NCBI GenBank assembly: GCA_017561025.1
Contig: JAFZDU010000122.1
Coordinates: 1 to 44,894 of the forward strand
Length of the DNA: 44,894 nucleotides
Direction of reading: 5' to 3'
Origin: Bacteroidales bacterium
GTDB lineage: Bacteria; Bacteroidota; Bacteroidia; Bacteroidales; F082
The notes under the pieces are model-generated. The model ran no database searches, was not told the origin of the DNA, and was given only the letters and a program-made list of their open reading frames with translations. A program made the position numbers and the translations under genes. Below, piece after piece: positions 33,162-42,559 of the stretch. Every line of letters starts with the position of its first letter. Position 1 is the stretch's first letter.

Positions 33162-35080
33162 TATCTGTAATATAATTTGTTGTTTATCATTCTGTTGTTG
33201 TATTGTTGTAATCTTAGTTTAAATAGTCTGTCAAGTTCATTCCATTCTTCGGAACCATGATTGTATATGTTTTTATTTAAATTATTATCGTGCTTTAAGT
33301 CAAAGACTTTCTTTATATCATTGCCATCTGATTGCATGAAATAACGACCGTCTGAAAACTGGTACATATTATTGGTATAACCGATATAAGCCTGATTTGT
33401 TATACTGTCGAAAACATTTCTTCCAAAACTGAAAATGGTGTCGTTGATATTTAATGCAGACAATATGGAAATTCCTATGTCAATATGTTGTGCTATTTCG
33501 TTAATATCTTTGTTTTCAATGAAATCGCTGGCATAAAAAGCTAGTGGTATCTGGTACAGACCTTTGGCGGTCTTGAATCTGTTGAATTTATGTTCTGGGT
33601 TGACGTGGTCTGCTGTTATGACGAAAATGGTATTGTCGAACCATTCTTCCTTTGAAATTGTTTTGAAGTAAGCATTGAACGCATCGTCAACATAACGTAC
33701 GGTTTTTTCAAAAGCAGTTTGTGCAGTACTGTCTGTAATGGTGTAATCATTTGGTAATGAATATGGATGATGCGATGATAAGGTGAAGATTGCAGCTGCA
33801 AATGGCTCTTCGTATTCGCTAAGTTTTTTTGCAGTAAATTGTAAAAACTTATCATCATATATACCCCATGTACCATCGAAGTCGGCATCGTCATTATATT
33901 CGTTTCTTCCGTAATAATAATCGAAGCCGCTTGATTTTGAAGTTGAATTGAAGCTCATGGTGCCGTTGTTGCCGCCATGGAAGAAGGCAGTTTTATATCC
34001 GTATTGTTTTAATGTGCTGGCGAAACCGTCTAGTCTGTTGATGGCGTATCTTGATGAAGGGAAATCTGTTGACATCAATGATGGCAGCCCGCAGAATATT
34101 GAAGGAAGTGCTTCGATAGAACGTCGTCCGTTGGCCATGCCGTCGAAAGTGAGGCTCTCTTTGAACAATGAGTCTAAAAATGGAGTCAGGCTTTCTTCCA
34201 TATCTGTGTTGTAATATTTAATCATCTCTTGTCCGAAACTTTCAAGAATGATTAATACAACATTGCATCCTTTGGCGTCTTTTTTTATGAATCTGTTGCT
34301 GTTGAGATTGTTATGTGTTGGTGTATATAATGAATCTATTTCAGACTCATCGAAAAATGCCATTTTTGTTAATGCTGACGAACTTGAGCTCATGCATATG
34401 CTGAATGGTGTGTTGATGACTAAAGCGGTGTTTTTTGCAGAAGTATAGTTTGTGGCAGTTGACAAACTGATTGGTTTTAGTTGGAATCCACCTCTTATGC
34501 CTAAAACTGATAATGCTAAAATGACAACAAATGAAATGGATTGGTACAAATGCCATAGTCTGTAGTTATTTGTGGCTTTAAGTTTGGTTTTCTTGGTTAA
34601 GATGATGATGCAAAAAAGTAAAATAAAGAAAACCACAAACATAAACCAAAAATCAGCAATGAAGCTTAATATCAGGCTTCCTTGATTTTCGTCGCTCCCT
34701 TTTATGAATGTGAATATCTCAGAACTCATTCTTTTGTCGAGATATCTGAAATAAATTACATCGATGAGATTTAATCCGATTGCTGTGGCATTGCCGATTA
34801 CAAAAAGTACATCAATAATTTTCTTGTAGATTTCCTTGTGTTTTATCTTTAGTGGAATGCTGTATCCGACAATAAAAGGAATGTTAAAAATTACTAACGT
34901 ATAAATGTCGAATCTAAATCCTACAAAATATAGTCTGATAAGTTCGTTTAAACTTAAATCATTGAAATTGTTTGTGTTGAAAATATAAAGAAGCCATCTG
35001 CTACATGATAACAGTAACAGCATGATACATAATCTTATAAGTATCATTTTCCATAATACGACCTCTTTGTTTTTTATCAT
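33161..35080 (-). CDS. LTA-synthase-like sulfatase-fold membrane phosphotransferase
   Basis: Membrane protein of 639 residues in the alkaline-phosphatase superfamily. Four to five TM helices span about residues 8-195. An extracytoplasmic sulfatase-fold domain follows (about 245-575). Metal-site and catalytic segments are VVLIILESFGQEM, GMANGRRSIEALPSIFCG (Ser here is the likely nucleophile in place of Thr of LtaS), FFHGGNNGTMSFN and FVITADHVNPEHKF. Such enzymes move phosphoglycerol or phosphoethanolamine from a phospholipid to a glycan or lipid, leaving diacylglycerol. A lipid kinase gene follows with a one-base overlap. No lipoteichoic acid is expected in this Gram-negative, so the acceptor is unknown. 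Confidence 0.88.
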   Translation of the reverse strand: MIKNKEVVLWKMILIRLCIMLLLLSCSRWLLYIFNTNNFNDLSLNELIRLYFVGFRFDIYTLVIFNIPFIVGYSIPLKIKHKEIYKKIIDVLFVIGNATAIGLNLIDVIYFRYLDKRMSSEIFTFIKGSDENQGSLILSFIADFWFMFVVFFILLFCIIILTKKTKLKATNNYRLWHLYQSISFVVILALSVLGIRGGFQLKPISLSTATNYTSAKNTALVINTPFSICMSSSSSALTKMAFFDESEIDSLYTPTHNNLNSNRFIKKDAKGCNVVLIILESFGQEMIKYYNTDMEESLTPFLDSLFKESLTFDGMANGRRSIEALPSIFCGLPSLMSTDFPSSRYAINRLDGFASTLKQYGYKTAFFHGGNNGTMSFNSTSKSSGFDYYYGRNEYNDDADFDGTWGIYDDKFLQFTAKKLSEYEEPFAAAIFTLSSHHPYSLPNDYTITDSTAQTAFEKTVRYVDDAFNAYFKTISKEEWFDNTIFVITADHVNPEHKFNRFKTAKGLYQIPLAFYASDFIENKDINEIAQHIDIGISILSALNINDTIFSFGRNVFDSITNQAYIGYTNNMYQFSDGRYFMQSDGNDIKKVFDLKHDNNLNKNIYNHGSEEWNELDRLFKLRLQQYNNRMINNKLYYR

Positions 35081-35114
35081 TTTCCCTTTAAAAAATCTGA
35101 TAACATTTTATATG

Positions 35115-35122
35115 CAAAGATA
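35115..35122 (-). promoter_or_regulatory. TAnnTTTG element for the LTA-like/DagK/MscS operon
   Basis: The reverse strand reads TATCTTTG, 34 bases upstream of the start at 35080. It is divergent from the M23 gene promoter. Confidence 0.6.
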
Positions 35123-35166
35123 ATAATTAAGTGCGATATGTGTTAAATACATGACTGAATAATTTT

Positions 35167-35174
35167 TAATTTTG
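35167..35174 (+). promoter_or_regulatory. TAnnTTTG element for the M23 peptidase gene
   Basis: TAATTTTG is 33 bases upstream of the ATG at 35208. Confidence 0.6.
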
Positions 35175-35207
35175 TAAAAAAAATAAATCTATAAAAAGGA
35201 CTTGTTT

Positions 35208-36908
35208 ATGAAGTATAAAATATTGATATTCTTATTGTTATTTGTTAATGTCGTTTTTGCGCAGAATGAAGGTTTTCCTCAATATCCTAATCCGGTAAAG
35301 ATTCCTTTGTCGCTTTCGGCTACTTTTGCTGAATTACGTGCAAATGCCTTTCATGCTGGTGTCGATATCAGGACTCAAGGTGTAGAAGGAAAAGAGGTGT
35401 TTGCTGTAGCTGATGGTTATGTGAGTAGGATAGGAGTGTCTCCTTTTGGGTATGGCAAAGTTATATATGTAACGCATAATGATGGTTTTACATCTATTTA
35501 TGCGCATTTGTCAAAGTTCAATAAAAAAATTACTGATTTTGTCAGAAGCAAACAGTACGAAAGCGAGTCCTTTGTTCAGAATATCATTCTGGAAAAAAAT
35601 GAATTTCCGATAAAAACAGGTGACTATCTTGGACTTACTGGTAATAGCGGAAGCTCTGGAGGTCCTCATCTTCATTATGAGATAAGATATACCAAAACTC
35701 AGGAGCCTGTTAATCCTATGTATTTCGGACTGAAAATAAAAGATACCAGAAAGCCTAACATTAAAGGTCTTGCTATATATCCTCTTGAAAATTCTGCTGT
35801 GTGTGGTGCTGATTCTGCAGTGTATTTGAATGTGCTTTCGGAAAATGGCAGATGTTTTATAGAAAATCCTGTTATTAAAGTCAACGGAGATATAGCATTG
35901 GGAATAAATGTCTATGATCAAGCTGACGGTGCCAACAATAAAAACGGTGCGTATAGCATTGAGTTATTCGCAGATAATGAGTTGGTATTTAGTGTTGTGT
36001 CGGATAAGTATTCTTATGATGAGACACGCTACATCAATAGTCTTATAGATTATTCTTGTTTTATTAACAATAACGAGAGATTCATCAGGACGGAAATAGA
36101 TGAGTTTAACAAGTTGAAGCTTTATGAAACACGAAATGGCGTTGTGACAGTAAATCATGGTGATACTATCAAAATGTCATTTGTGGTTAAAGATTATAAT
36201 AAGAATAAATCCGTGTTGGATTTTGTTTTGGTTGGTGCTGAACGTACTATATCGGAATCAAAACGACAGCTGCCCCGTTCTTATTATAGAATTAATAATG
36301 GTGAGTCGAGGAAGATTAATCTAGGTGGTTTTGAGGCGGATATTCCGGAATTTGCATTTTATCGTGATGTGGCGATACAAGCAGCAAGAATAGACTCAAT
36401 GCAAAATGTATATTCTGATTTTGCCTATCGTCTAGGAACTGATGAGATTCCATTACATAAAAAGATAACTATAAGGCTAAGGGTGAAACAAGAGTTTGAT
36501 AACGATACATTGTTATATATTGCAACAGTCGATAGAAAGGGTAAGTTGTTGTTTGTGGGTAACAAGAAAGTTGGTGAGTTTCTTGAAGCCAATACTAATG
36601 TGTTGGGAGCGTTTTTTATAGCAAAGGATTCGGAGAAGCCTACTGTCAGGCCTTTGAATTTTAAAGCTAATGCTTCAGTTGCAGAGAATTGGTCTTTGAG
36701 AGTGGAGATTGACGATGCAGAAACTGGTATTTCCCAATATGCGATGTATATCAACGACCAATGGGTTCTTGCCGACTACGATGCTAAGAATAAACTGCTG
36801 TTATATCAAATAGACCATCATGTGAAACAAGGACGCAACGTGTTGAAAGTCGTTGTCTCTGATATGGTTGGTAATGAAACAGTCTATTCAGCTGTTATTC
36901 TGCGATAG
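35208..36908 (+). CDS. M23-family metallopeptidase, periplasmic
   Basis: Zinc peptidase of the LytM/lysostaphin fold. An ATG at 35208 is chosen over a TTG six bases earlier. The signal peptide (about 18 residues) ends at VFA-Q. The M23 domain (about 35-170) keeps the metal-site residues H49 and D53 (FHAGVD), H99 (YAHL) and H155 in PHLHYE (153 and 155), so it should be active on peptidoglycan cross-links. Residues about 175-566 form a long beta-rich region typical of Bacteroidetes M23 proteins, of unknown role. It overlaps the convergent beta-helix lipoprotein gene by 14 bases. Confidence 0.93.
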   Translation: MKYKILIFLLLFVNVVFAQNEGFPQYPNPVKIPLSLSATFAELRANAFHAGVDIRTQGVEGKEVFAVADGYVSRIGVSPFGYGKVIYVTHNDGFTSIYAHLSKFNKKITDFVRSKQYESESFVQNIILEKNEFPIKTGDYLGLTGNSGSSGGPHLHYEIRYTKTQEPVNPMYFGLKIKDTRKPNIKGLAIYPLENSAVCGADSAVYLNVLSENGRCFIENPVIKVNGDIALGINVYDQADGANNKNGAYSIELFADNELVFSVVSDKYSYDETRYINSLIDYSCFINNNERFIRTEIDEFNKLKLYETRNGVVTVNHGDTIKMSFVVKDYNKNKSVLDFVLVGAERTISESKRQLPRSYYRINNGESRKINLGGFEADIPEFAFYRDVAIQAARIDSMQNVYSDFAYRLGTDEIPLHKKITIRLRVKQEFDNDTLLYIATVDRKGKLLFVGNKKVGEFLEANTNVLGAFFIAKDSEKPTVRPLNFKANASVAENWSLRVEIDDAETGISQYAMYINDQWVLADYDAKNKLLLYQIDHHVKQGRNVLKVVVSDMVGNETVYSAVILR

Positions 36909-38352
36909 GAACGAATTGGTAAGCGCCGGCATCTGGATTGTCGCCTCTTGACACTCCGTCTAAATCATATTGAAGCATTCCTACAGAATATATAGGATTT
37001 CCTATGCCTATAGCAGGTGATAATGTGTCGAGGTGGAAGTTGTATTCGTTGTTTACAAATTTAGGATCTTGGTTGAATATACATTCGTTGAAATTAGCAA
37101 ATCCTTCTTTGTTTCTTCTTAATGTCTTTAGCAGGCTGTTGTTGAAGATGTATGTGGTGTCAGGACCAGGGCGGAAGTCTGTGCTGAATTCTTCTTCTAG
37201 GTTGCCGTACATAATGCAGTTGTTCATGGCATAGTAGAAGTTGTTCGTGTAATTGATTCCGTCAGATGGGTCCTTGTATATATTGTTGAAAAACAATGAT
37301 GGAGTTGTTCTGGTAGACTTGCTCCAATTGTTTGCTACAGTGCCTTGCTCAAACATATATTCTCCGCCGCCAGTCAATGCTATGGCATACGTGCCGCAGT
37401 TTGAGATGACGAAATTGCTGGCTTTTAAGTGATAAAAATTTGAGTAAATTCCCATTCCGGTATGGTTGTCGATAATGGTGTTGTCGATGTATAGCGGAGC
37501 CATATTGTTTTTCAGGAATGTTTCGGCTTGAATTCCGATAAAACCGTTTTTGATAATTGCGTTGTTTATAGAGTGTCCGTAATTTTCACGAGCTTCCATT
37601 AACCATATTCTATCCCATTGTCCAGGTTCGTCTGTAAATGAAAGTTCGAGTCTATCTCCTTGAAAAACAACAGGGTTTTCAGGAGTTCCTTCCACGCGTA
37701 ACTGTCCTTCGCTATAAGCCCATAGTCCTCCTCCGCTATGGAAATGAACTTGTGTGCCTTCTTCTATGACTAAAGTTCCGTATGAATTGATTAATGCATA
37801 ACCGTAAACTACGTATGGACGTTCTGAAGTCCAATGTACTTCCTGCAGGCTGTCGGCTATGATTTTAAATTTAGGGAAGTTTCCTATTTTTGTATCAGCG
37901 ATAATATATGTGGCGTTTTGTCCGTATGCGGTTAGGCTGACTTCCTGCTTGTTTTTATTTGTTTCAAAAATTAGCTTGTCCTCTACAAAGAATGGTGTGT
38001 TTTGGTCATTAGGGTTGATGGTTACTCTTATGAAGATATATACGCTGTCTTTTGCATAAATCTCTACGTCGGAGAAGTCATATCCGGATACGCCATCGAC
38101 ATTGATGCTGAACTGTGACATATTGCCGTTTTTCAGACGTATGGAGTTAATCTTGAGATTTTCATCATTGTTGTTATATACCATTAGGTGACGTGTTGAT
38201 GAACCTAATGTGGTGAAAACTGTATCAAATGTTATGGTATCAGTAGAAAAAGCCACTTTTAAAGATTCGTCATCACTAAACTCTATTGGTTTTCTGCAGG
38301 AAGCAAAGCCTGCTATTACCACGATAACAAAAATCCAGATATATTTTTGCAT
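36895..38352 (-). CDS. Lipoprotein with right-handed beta-helix repeats
   Basis: A 485-residue surface or periplasmic lipoprotein. The signal ends at the lipidation Cys in GFASC (C19), followed by a RKPIEF linker. Residues about 25-140 look like an Ig-like beta domain (DTVFTTLGSSTRHLMVYNNN). From about 160 to 460 there are beta-helix-like repeats with NNAIIKNGFIGIQAE, IDNTIIDNHTGMGIYS and similar rungs. The end (DNPDAGAYQF) is the ending commonly seen in Bacteroidetes proteins of this type. No catalytic residues stand out. It follows the thioredoxin gene by 36 bases and may be part of the smpB operon. Confidence 0.75.
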   Translation of the reverse strand: MQKYIWIFVIVVIAGFASCRKPIEFSDDESLKVAFSTDTITFDTVFTTLGSSTRHLMVYNNNDENLKINSIRLKNGNMSQFSINVDGVSGYDFSDVEIYAKDSVYIFIRVTINPNDQNTPFFVEDKLIFETNKNKQEVSLTAYGQNATYIIADTKIGNFPKFKIIADSLQEVHWTSERPYVVYGYALINSYGTLVIEEGTQVHFHSGGGLWAYSEGQLRVEGTPENPVVFQGDRLELSFTDEPGQWDRIWLMEARENYGHSINNAIIKNGFIGIQAETFLKNNMAPLYIDNTIIDNHTGMGIYSNFYHLKASNFVISNCGTYAIALTGGGEYMFEQGTVANNWSKSTRTTPSLFFNNIYKDPSDGINYTNNFYYAMNNCIMYGNLEEEFSTDFRPGPDTTYIFNNSLLKTLRRNKEGFANFNECIFNQDPKFVNNEYNFHLDTLSPAIGIGNPIYSVGMLQYDLDGVSRGDNPDAGAYQFVPIAE

Positions 38353-38388
38353 GACAGTTTTTATATATGATTATTACGTAATAAATAA

Positions 38389-38928
38389 TTACTTATTGCT
38401 TTGCTTGGTGAAATCTTCCCAGCGTGTGTCTAAATAAGCATTTGTCGCAATATATCTCAATGCGTTTAATAATTGTTCAGCATTGACATATCCTGGCAAT
38501 ACTGTTATTCCTGCATTTTGTTCGTTCATAAACACGTAAGAAGGATATGACATCTTTCCTTGCAGCAGAGCTGATGCGAGCTGGTGTGTTCCTTTCTTGC
38601 TTCCCAATGGATTTGGGTTGACGAAAGTATATCCCATGAATTCAACGCTTTCAGTTTGCTCTGCATCGAATTTCACGGCATAGAAGTTTTCATTCATATA
38701 TGCAATGACTTCTTTGTCGAGGAATGTTGTCTGATCCATTTTCTTGCACCATCCGCACCATTCGGTGTAAACATCAATGAATATTTTCTTAGGATTTTTT
38801 TGGTTCAACTTGATTGCTTCTTCAAATGTCAACCAATTGATTTTTTCTGATGTCTCAGTTTGGGCATTGATATTAGCGGAAAAGAAGATTGTCAATATTG
38901 CTGTAACAATTAGGCCTATTTTTTTCAT
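38389..38928 (-). CDS. Exported thioredoxin-like protein
   Basis: Periplasmic thioredoxin-fold protein of 179 residues. The signal peptide ends near NINAQ. The redox motif C58-G-W-C61 follows IDVYTEWCGW, and the cis-Pro is in MSYPSYVFM. It resembles DUF255/thioredoxin-family proteins of Bacteroidales. Likely role: disulfide reduction or isomerisation in the envelope. The start lies 1 base after the smpB stop, so it is translated with smpB. This is a housekeeping-gene operon, not evidence of functional linkage. Confidence 0.88.
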   Translation of the reverse strand: MKKIGLIVTAILTIFFSANINAQTETSEKINWLTFEEAIKLNQKNPKKIFIDVYTEWCGWCKKMDQTTFLDKEVIAYMNENFYAVKFDAEQTESVEFMGYTFVNPNPLGSKKGTHQLASALLQGKMSYPSYVFMNEQNAGITVLPGYVNAEQLLNALRYIATNAYLDTRWEDFTKQSNK

Positions 38929-38929
38929 A

Positions 38930-39400
38930 TCAATCGTATTTGTATTTTGCTCTTTCTATTTCTTTCTTGTTGTCTTTGTCTTTAAGGTTTTCACGTTTGT
39001 CGTAGAAGTGTTTGCCTTTAGCTAAGGCTATATTTACTTTAGCCAGTCCTTTGTCGTTGATGAATAACTCGGTTGGCACAATGGTGAAACCTTTTTCATT
39101 TGATTTGGTTTTCAGTTTGTTGAGTTCTCTTCTTGTAAGAAGGAGTTTTCTTTCGCGTTTAGGGTCGTGGTTGTTGTATGTTCCCATGGCATATTCAGCG
39201 ATATGCATTCCAACTACGAATAATTCTCCATTTTTGAATACGCAATAAGAATCGGCGAGACTAGCCTTGCCTTCGCGTATGCTTTTGATTTCAGTGCCAG
39301 TCAGCACTATTCCTGACATATAAGTGTCTATGACAAAATATTCAAAAGACACTCTTTTGTTTTTTATGTGTATTTTATTTTGTGTTTTTTCCTTTGCCAT
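38930..39400 (-). CDS. smpB: SsrA-binding protein SmpB
   Basis: Required for trans-translation: it binds tmRNA and delivers it to stalled ribosomes. The 156-residue length is typical. Characteristic blocks are [20 protein letters not shown] then [36 protein letters not shown], and the C-terminal basic tail [20 protein letters not shown]. It is the first gene of an operon with the thioredoxin-like gene. The region just upstream (39401-39501) is filled with dispersed repeats, so a clear promoter is not seen; a TAATTTTTG, one base off spacing, lies at about 39409-39417 on the reverse strand. ssrA itself is not in the window. Confidence 0.96.
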   Translation of the reverse strand: MAKEKTQNKIHIKNKRVSFEYFVIDTYMSGIVLTGTEIKSIREGKASLADSYCVFKNGELFVVGMHIAEYAMGTYNNHDPKRERKLLLTRRELNKLKTKSNEKGFTIVPTELFINDKGLAKVNIALAKGKHFYDKRENLKDKDNKKEIERAKYKYD

Positions 39401-39407
39401 ATTTCAA

Positions 39408-39497
39408 AAATTAGGAATTAGGAGTTAGGAGTTAGGAATTTGTTGTTTCCCGCACCTAAGTCCTAATTCTAAAGTTCTAGAATTCTAAAGTTCTAAA
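39408..39497. repeat. Dispersed intergenic repeats between smpB and the prohibitin gene
   Basis: The first part is ATTAGGAATTAGGAGTTAGG plus one more unit (39411-39441), the TTAGGAA family. The second part (39455-39497) holds CCTAAGTCCTAATTCTAAAG and AGTTCTAGAATTCTAAAGTT-type units. Together they end at the stop codon of the SPFH gene. Confidence 0.85.
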
Positions 39498-39501
39498 GCT
39501 C

Positions 39502-40350
39502 TTATTTCACGTCTCCCAAAATGATTGGCATTCCGTCGCTGCCGCCGATGATGACGACTTTAGAGTTAGGAGATTCAGCGAGTTTCAATGTTGCTTCAAT
39601 ACCTTTTTCGCGGAGGATTTTGTCGTTGATACTTGCGCTTAAGATACTGTTAGCTGTTGCTTTACCTTCTGCTTCTACGCGTTGGCGTTCTGCTTCTTGA
39701 GCAGCCTTTTCAAGTTTGAATTCGTATTCAAGAGCTTCTTGTTCTTGTTTCAACTTGCTTTCAATAGCTGATTTGATGGTTGGAGGCAAGGTGACAGAAC
39801 GAATGAGAACCTGATTTAATTGAACATATTTTTCGTCTAAAAGTTTCTTTGTTTCTTCAAAAATTTCCTCTTGGATTACGTCACGTTTTGTTGAATATAT
39901 CTGTTCTGGTGTGTAGCGGCCAACAACGCTTCTTGCTGCTGAACGCATAGCAGGGATTACTATTCTTGTGAGGTATTCTGTACCTATCTTTGCGTGTAAA
40001 GTTCCTAAGTCCTCCCAACGAGGCTGATACCATGTTGAGAATTCAATCTTTATTTCCAGACCGTTTGATGACAAGGCACTCATCTCTTCTGATGTCTCTT
40101 GTTGACGTGTCTCGTAAACGTACATTGTGTTCCAAGGTGCAATGAAGTGGAAACCTTCTTCGTAGGTCTTCGATGTGTCGACGCCGCCGCCGAATAAACG
40201 GAATAAAACGCCGCCATGACCTGCAGGAATTGTTTTGGTGATGCGGCCCCAGAAAATTATCAATAAGAAAATGATGCCGACTATTACAAAAATAGGAGTG
40301 TACTTCTTCAATTCGTTGTTTTGATTGTTTGATTGCTGTGAATATTGCAT
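39502..40350 (-). CDS. Prohibitin/SPFH-domain membrane protein
   Basis: A 282-residue protein with a short polar N-terminus rich in Gln/Asn, one TM helix (about 18-36), an SPFH/prohibitin domain (about 40-215; TIPAGHGGVLFRLFGGG and FHFIAPW at the start), and a coiled coil (KLKQEQEALEYEFKLEKAAQ then EAERQRVEAEGKATANS). It ends in KVVIIGGSDGMPIILGDVK. Prohibitins form large ring assemblies in the inner membrane and often affect FtsH-type protease activity or membrane microdomains. The gene stands alone, with its own promoter element; no partner protease gene is nearby. Confidence 0.92.
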   Translation of the reverse strand: MQYSQQSNNQNNELKKYTPIFVIVGIIFLLIIFWGRITKTIPAGHGGVLFRLFGGGVDTSKTYEEGFHFIAPWNTMYVYETRQQETSEEMSALSSNGLEIKIEFSTWYQPRWEDLGTLHAKIGTEYLTRIVIPAMRSAARSVVGRYTPEQIYSTKRDVIQEEIFEETKKLLDEKYVQLNQVLIRSVTLPPTIKSAIESKLKQEQEALEYEFKLEKAAQEAERQRVEAEGKATANSILSASINDKILREKGIEATLKLAESPNSKVVIIGGSDGMPIILGDVK

Positions 40351-40375
40351 AGTAATATGATTTTAAATTATGTTA

Positions 40376-40383
40376 CAAAGATA
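40376..40383 (-). promoter_or_regulatory. TAnnTTTG element for the prohibitin gene
   Basis: The reverse strand reads TATCTTTG, 25 bases upstream of the start at 40350. Confidence 0.58.
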
Positions 40384-40465
40384 AGATTTTTTCTTGAATA
40401 AAAGCCTGCATAAAGTGTTATGAATTAAATTTTTCTATAAAACGGAATAATGGAATTACATAAGC

Positions 40466-42559
40466 CTAAAATCTCCATACGACTTGTAGTTTCCCATCTG
40501 AACGCCAGTCGTTTTTTATGGTCTCCAAACCGCTGCCTATTTCATGTCTGTCGTCATAGAATGTGAATCCTATCTTTCCGGAAAGTTGGATCTGCCCCAT
40601 CATACTGACTTTCCCTACAAGATACGTCCTGATGCCTTTGCCAGACAAGCCTCCAACAGCAAAAGCATATAGCACGTCATTTTCGTATGCATATACACTG
40701 CCTTTTTCTGCATTGAACAACTCATACCTGAAGGAAAGATTATATGTCTTTCCAGTTGGATTGTATAAGATATCCTGATATATCAAATATGAGTTGTGTT
40801 TCTCATTTTCTTGGTAATTGAAATGATATTCAACTCTGTTTTTAAGGTTTATGTTATCGCATATCTGATATGATGCATGAAATCTTATCATATTGTTTTT
40901 CTCTGTTATCAAATGTCTTTGGAATAATTTTTCATCAGAAGTGTTCTTCATTTTGTGCTTGTTTCTGAATTCTATAAACAATAATGTGTTTGGGCTTGGT
41001 GTATAGTTGAGTTGTGAGTCGAAATCATATCCGTGACTAGGGGAGTGGCTAGTGTTTTTGAAGAAATTGTTTCTGAAGAAATCTATGCTATGTATAAGCT
41101 CACAATTTGCTGCTATGGATAAAGCGCTGCTGAAATATATGCCTTCTTCGTTTCTATTGTTGCTTCCTGCTGCAAAAGCGTTGCTATAAAGACATTGATA
41201 GTCTTTGGCATAGTTGCGATATAATATTGTGAAATCAATATAACCTGTTGGTTGGAATGTGCTGCCAATCAAATAAGCAAAACCTTTGTTGTTGCTCATA
41301 GCTGCCTCTCCATAAATGACAATGTTTTTTAATATATAATAAAAGTCCAAACCTTGGTTGTATATACTTTTCCCTCTGAAATTGAAAAGATTGTAAATGT
41401 TGTTGTCTGGATTTAATACTGCGCTTAAGTCGGTTTTGTGTATAGTGTAGCCTATTTGAAAATCTGATGTTTTATAACTTAAATTAAGTCCATATAATTG
41501 TTGACGTATGACTTTTCTATCCATGATTTCGTTATAAGTTCGATGAAGTCCGCTTTGTTGTAAACTTGTTATTTCCAAAGGCGTTTCGCTAAGGCTGTCG
41601 TATGTTAGCACATTAGCATCTGTTAGTTTGTTGGAATAGAAAATGCTTAGCTCGAAGTCGTTGTATCTTAATGTGCTTGCAGCTCCTCTTAAATAATATC
41701 CTTCATTAGCTGATTTGCTTGGGCTGATCTTCTTGTTCCTTCTCAATAGACTTTCGCCTCTCGCAACGAACGACATTCCGTTTCCCATTGTCAGACCCTG
41801 ACCAAAGGAGATTTTATAATCTCCAATGGCTAAGGTCTTGCAAAAACCAAAGTTATAAATATTGATATGAAATGAAGTATAGTCGAATCCGGAGTAACAT
41901 TGGCTGCCCAACATACTCCTGATGGAATCATTGATGTTTTTTCTTAACAGATATTCTCCTGGATCTTTTTCCATGACAAAACCTGCTTCAACTTTATCTT
42001 TATATGAAAAATCATATCGTAAATATAGCTTTTGAGGACTGCCTAAATATATTGAATTAGGTTTTTCATAAAGCAGCGAGTCGTTGATTTCCTTGTATCC
42101 TTCTTTTAGGTTAAAGCATTGATTCACTTCAAATAGAACTTTGTTTTTGCCATATTTTAATATATGGCTTAGTGATGCTTTTTCTTTATTGTGTCTATCT
42201 TCAAAGCATATAAGAGGCTTGATGACTTCAATGCTTTTTTCATCCATGCCATCCACTTCATAAAGCTCTTCCACGAATTTAAAATCGCCATAATTCCTTC
42301 GGTAATTCTTTATGTTTTCCAGTTGAAATACGCTTAAGAACTTGAATTCTGCCAGTTGGTCTATATTGTCACTGTTGATGTTGATCGGGTTTTCTATGAT
42401 GTTCCAATATGCTTCTATCATTTCGGAATAATCTGAATATTCTTCACCGTTGTTCTCTGACATTCTTTCAATGTGCTCTATTATCAAGTCGTTGTTTGTC
42501 TGGCAATAAGCATAGTTGAAACTAAAGCTCAATATGAAGATAAGGACACTTTTTCTCAT
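40466..42559 (-). CDS. Helix-hairpin-helix outer-membrane beta-barrel protein
   Basis: A 697-residue exported protein. The signal peptide ends near YAYCQ. Residues about 57-118 form ComEA-type helix-hairpin-helix units (PININSDNIDQLAEFKFLSV, then GDFKFVEELYEVDGMDEKSI). The rest, from about 125, is a long run of beta strands with aromatic girdles typical of an outer-membrane barrel, ending in SDGKLQVVWRF with a terminal Phe. The start overlaps the stop of the PorV-like gene by 4 bases (ATGA), so the pair is tightly coupled. The fold combination suggests a periplasmic HhH plug or handle on an outer-membrane barrel. Nucleic-acid binding is possible but not shown. Confidence 0.82.
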   Translation of the reverse strand: MRKSVLIFILSFSFNYAYCQTNNDLIIEHIERMSENNGEEYSDYSEMIEAYWNIIENPININSDNIDQLAEFKFLSVFQLENIKNYRRNYGDFKFVEELYEVDGMDEKSIEVIKPLICFEDRHNKEKASLSHILKYGKNKVLFEVNQCFNLKEGYKEINDSLLYEKPNSIYLGSPQKLYLRYDFSYKDKVEAGFVMEKDPGEYLLRKNINDSIRSMLGSQCYSGFDYTSFHINIYNFGFCKTLAIGDYKISFGQGLTMGNGMSFVARGESLLRRNKKISPSKSANEGYYLRGAASTLRYNDFELSIFYSNKLTDANVLTYDSLSETPLEITSLQQSGLHRTYNEIMDRKVIRQQLYGLNLSYKTSDFQIGYTIHKTDLSAVLNPDNNIYNLFNFRGKSIYNQGLDFYYILKNIVIYGEAAMSNNKGFAYLIGSTFQPTGYIDFTILYRNYAKDYQCLYSNAFAAGSNNRNEEGIYFSSALSIAANCELIHSIDFFRNNFFKNTSHSPSHGYDFDSQLNYTPSPNTLLFIEFRNKHKMKNTSDEKLFQRHLITEKNNMIRFHASYQICDNINLKNRVEYHFNYQENEKHNSYLIYQDILYNPTGKTYNLSFRYELFNAEKGSVYAYENDVLYAFAVGGLSGKGIRTYLVGKVSMMGQIQLSGKIGFTFYDDRHEIGSGLETIKNDWRSDGKLQVVWRF

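Noticed and set aside
33161-35080. True lipoteichoic acid synthase
   Set aside because: The organism appears Gram-negative and no teichoic acid genes are present. Only the fold and catalytic pattern are shared.
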